A stretch of DNA of 7,183 bases from Acidobacteriota bacterium (GTDB taxonomy: Bacteria > Acidobacteriota > Terriglobia > Terriglobales > Acidobacteriaceae), in contig JANXQR010000567.1 of NCBI GenBank assembly GCA_025353435.1, forward strand, positions 1 through 7,183, given 5' to 3'. The position numbers and the translations under genes were made by a program. This document shows, in pieces, positions 6,137 through 7,183 of the stretch. Each line of letters begins with the position of its first letter. Positions within the stretch are counted from its first letter, which is position 1. The notes beneath the pieces are model-generated. The model saw only the letters and a program-made list of their open reading frames with translations, did no database searches and had not been told where the DNA came from.

Positions 6137-6481
6137 ATGGCAAATGACTCTGGACGACGCGATCTATTTCCCGGGGCGCTCGAGATGATGATTCTGCAGT
6201 CTCTGCGAGTGCGCCGGATGCACGGTTACGCGCTGGTGAAGCACATGCAGCAAGTGTCTGAGGACCTGCTGCAAATCGAGGAAGGCTCGCTGTACCCGGC
6301 GCTGCAACGGATGCTGCGGGAGGGGTGGCTGGAAGCGGAGGCGGGCGTGTCAGCGAAGGGGAGGCCGACACGGATCTTCAGCGTGACGGAGCGAGGGATC
6401 CGCCACCTTGAGGAGGAGCTTTCGAGCTTCGAGACGATGTTTACCGGGATCTCCCGCGTGCTGGCAGTTGCCAAGGCATAG
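6137..6481 (+). CDS. PadR-family transcriptional regulator
   Basis: 114-residue cytoplasmic DNA-binding repressor. The whole length matches the short PadR class: LFPGALEMMILQSLRVRRMHGYAL at 10-33 (helix 1 and the MHGY signature), the HMQQVSEDLLQIEEGSLYPA stretch at 36-55 with the conserved EGSLYPAL recognition-helix start, an RMLREGWLEAE segment, then the winged hairpin with KGRPTRIFSVTERG and a short C-terminal helix for dimerisation. Start ATG 6137 is preceded by GGAG at 6120-6123, rather far (13 bp). The preceding perfect inverted repeat suggests autoregulation. In Acidobacteria such genes usually stand directly before ADOP-type permease genes and presumably control them; here the permease follows, but 227 bp away because an interspersed repeat lies between. 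The ligand is unknown. It might also act on the divergent P450-like gene. Confidence 0.93.
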   Translation: MANDSGRRDLFPGALEMMILQSLRVRRMHGYALVKHMQQVSEDLLQIEEGSLYPALQRMLREGWLEAEAGVSAKGRPTRIFSVTERGIRHLEEELSSFETMFTGISRVLAVAKA

Positions 6482-6497
6482 GAGGCTTGAATCCATG

Positions 6498-6664
6498 CCT
6501 AGAGGCCGAAAAATCGTGCCCTCGGGGGCTGAAGAGGCTGCGAAGAAGCTCGATTTTCGGGCCAGCAATATCCCGCAGGGGCTAAAGCCCTCCCTTTTTT
6601 TGGAAGCATTTACGGCACGACTGAAGTCGTGCCCTGACGCGTTTGGGTGCCCCAACGGGTGCCC
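6498..6664. repeat. Palindromic interspersed repeat (REP/MITE-like)
   Basis: A non-coding block in the padR-permease gap with GGGCT-AA-AGCCC (6579-6590), a T7 run (6595-6601), GGCACGACT-GA-AGTCGTGCC (6614-6633, 9-bp arms) and two direct GGGTGCCC copies (6645-6652, 6657-6664). From memory, GGGCTAAAGCCC followed by GGCACGACTGAAGTCGTGCC is a common intergenic repeat in acidobacterial genomes. The outer limits given are approximate. The first palindrome plus T-run could also act as a terminator for padR. The reading frame through it (6408-6680) is not a gene. Confidence 0.65.
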
Positions 6665-6694
6665 GATCAGAAGGCTTTAGTTTGTCGCAATCTG

Positions 6695-6702
6695 TAAGGA
6701 GG
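6695..6702 (+). promoter_or_regulatory. Strong Shine-Dalgarno deciding a TTG start
   Basis: TAAGGAGG, a near-perfect anti-16S match, stands 6 bp before TTG at 6709. No ATG lies in a position to use it, and the encoded protein begins as ADOP permeases do, so TTG is taken as the start. Confidence 0.8.
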
Positions 6703-6708
6703 CTCACC

Positions 6709-7183
6709 TTGTCGTTTTTCAACCGGATATTTTTCCGCCGCCGCCGTTATGAAGATCTGTCCGTGATGGTTCAGGAACACATTGCGGAGAAGACCGACGA
6801 GTTGATGGAGCAGGGGATGCCGCGTGCGCAGGCCGAGCAGGCGGCGAAGCGCGCCTTTGGCAACGCCACACTTATTGAACAACGGGGGCGTGAAGAGTGG
6901 CAGTGGCGGGTAATTGAATCGATGGCGGCCGATATCAAATTTGCGCTGCGGCGATTGAGAAAGTCGCCGGGGTTTGCAACGACCGTGCTCTTAACGCTCG
7001 CCATCGGGATTGGCGCCAACACCGCGGTGTTCACGGTGGTCAACAGCGTTCTGTTGAAGCCGCTGCCCTATCCTCACTCAGAGCAATTGGCGGCGTTGTG
7101 GCTGAACGCGCCGGGCGCCGGCGGGCTGGCAAATTTTTCGAGCGGTCTGCAGATTTCGCCGTCGATGTACTTTACGTTTTCCC
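6709..7183 (+). CDS. ADOP-type MacB-like ABC permease (3' partial)
   Basis: The first 158 codons of a large inner-membrane permease, running off the window end in frame. The start is TTG (see the ribosome binding site entry). Residues 1-72 are the soluble prefix: a basic FFRRRRYEDL start, then a helical EHIAEKTDELMEQGMPRAQA segment and AAKRAFGN, the hallmark of acidobacterial duplicated orphan permeases. Then comes DIKFALRRLRKSPGF (75-89), and a first membrane helix at about 90-116 including LAIGIGANTAVFTVVNSVLL with the conserved GANTA and KPLPYP. After that the periplasmic MacB-type core begins. Family members are usually about 800 residues with two permease halves and no own ATPase; their substrates are mostly unknown and may be peptides, drugs or lipoproteins. 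It follows padR on the same strand and is probably controlled by it. The + strand here is markedly G-rich compared with the left half of the window. Confidence 0.92.
   Translation, partial: MSFFNRIFFRRRRYEDLSVMVQEHIAEKTDELMEQGMPRAQAEQAAKRAFGNATLIEQRGREEWQWRVIESMAADIKFALRRLRKSPGFATTVLLTLAIGIGANTAVFTVVNSVLLKPLPYPHSEQLAALWLNAPGAGGLANFSSGLQISPSMYFTFS

Noticed and set aside
6408..6680. 90-codon plus-strand frame after padR
   Set aside because: It overlaps padR out of frame and its C-terminal half is the translated interspersed repeat (PQGLKPSLF, FTARLKSCPD), a known kind of spurious acidobacterial ORF.

Overview
The window looks like a chromosomal segment of an acidobacterium. The best evidence is the right end, where a short PadR-type repressor precedes a MacB-like permease with the N-terminal prefix typical of acidobacterial 'orphan permease' (ADOP) loci. 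Between them lies a palindromic intergenic repeat of a kind I associate with acidobacterial genomes. The GC-rich codon use and a large multiheme cytochrome fit that origin. Genus and species cannot be fixed from sequence alone.

Left part (1-2926, + strand): the 3' end of a multiheme c-type cytochrome gene, open at the window edge, with 16 CXXCH motifs in the visible part. It is built from four tandem triheme modules of 73-74 residues plus a different C-terminal triheme module. Five bases after its stop, with a ribosome binding site overlapping the cytochrome 3' end, begins a 594-residue exported protein. This has a small N-terminal beta domain and a long region that reads as an outer-membrane beta-barrel. 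The pair is a candidate porin-cytochrome conduit for moving electrons across the outer membrane. This is the most interesting system in the window.

Middle (3043-4644, + strand): a complete L-glutamate gamma-semialdehyde (delta-1-pyrroline-5-carboxylate) dehydrogenase, the second step of proline catabolism. It is followed by about 440 bp without a gene. That gap holds a 16-bp palindrome, a run of GTGA repeats, several hairpins and a bidirectional terminator.

Right part: a convergent minus-strand gene (5088-5984) encodes a 298-residue protein resembling a shortened cytochrome P450 with degenerate catalytic motifs. It is divergent from the padR-family gene (6137-6481). The 152-bp region between them carries a 12-bp palindrome, a 19-bp direct repeat with a 21-bp period, and a perfect 12+12 bp inverted repeat just before padR, probably its operator. 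After padR comes the interspersed repeat, then the 5' part of the ADOP-type permease (6709 to the window edge), which starts at TTG behind a strong Shine-Dalgarno sequence.

The + strand changes from C-rich (left) to G-rich (right of about 4.7-5 kb) regardless of gene direction. This suggests a replication-strand switch, a rearrangement, or a junction between segments of different history.
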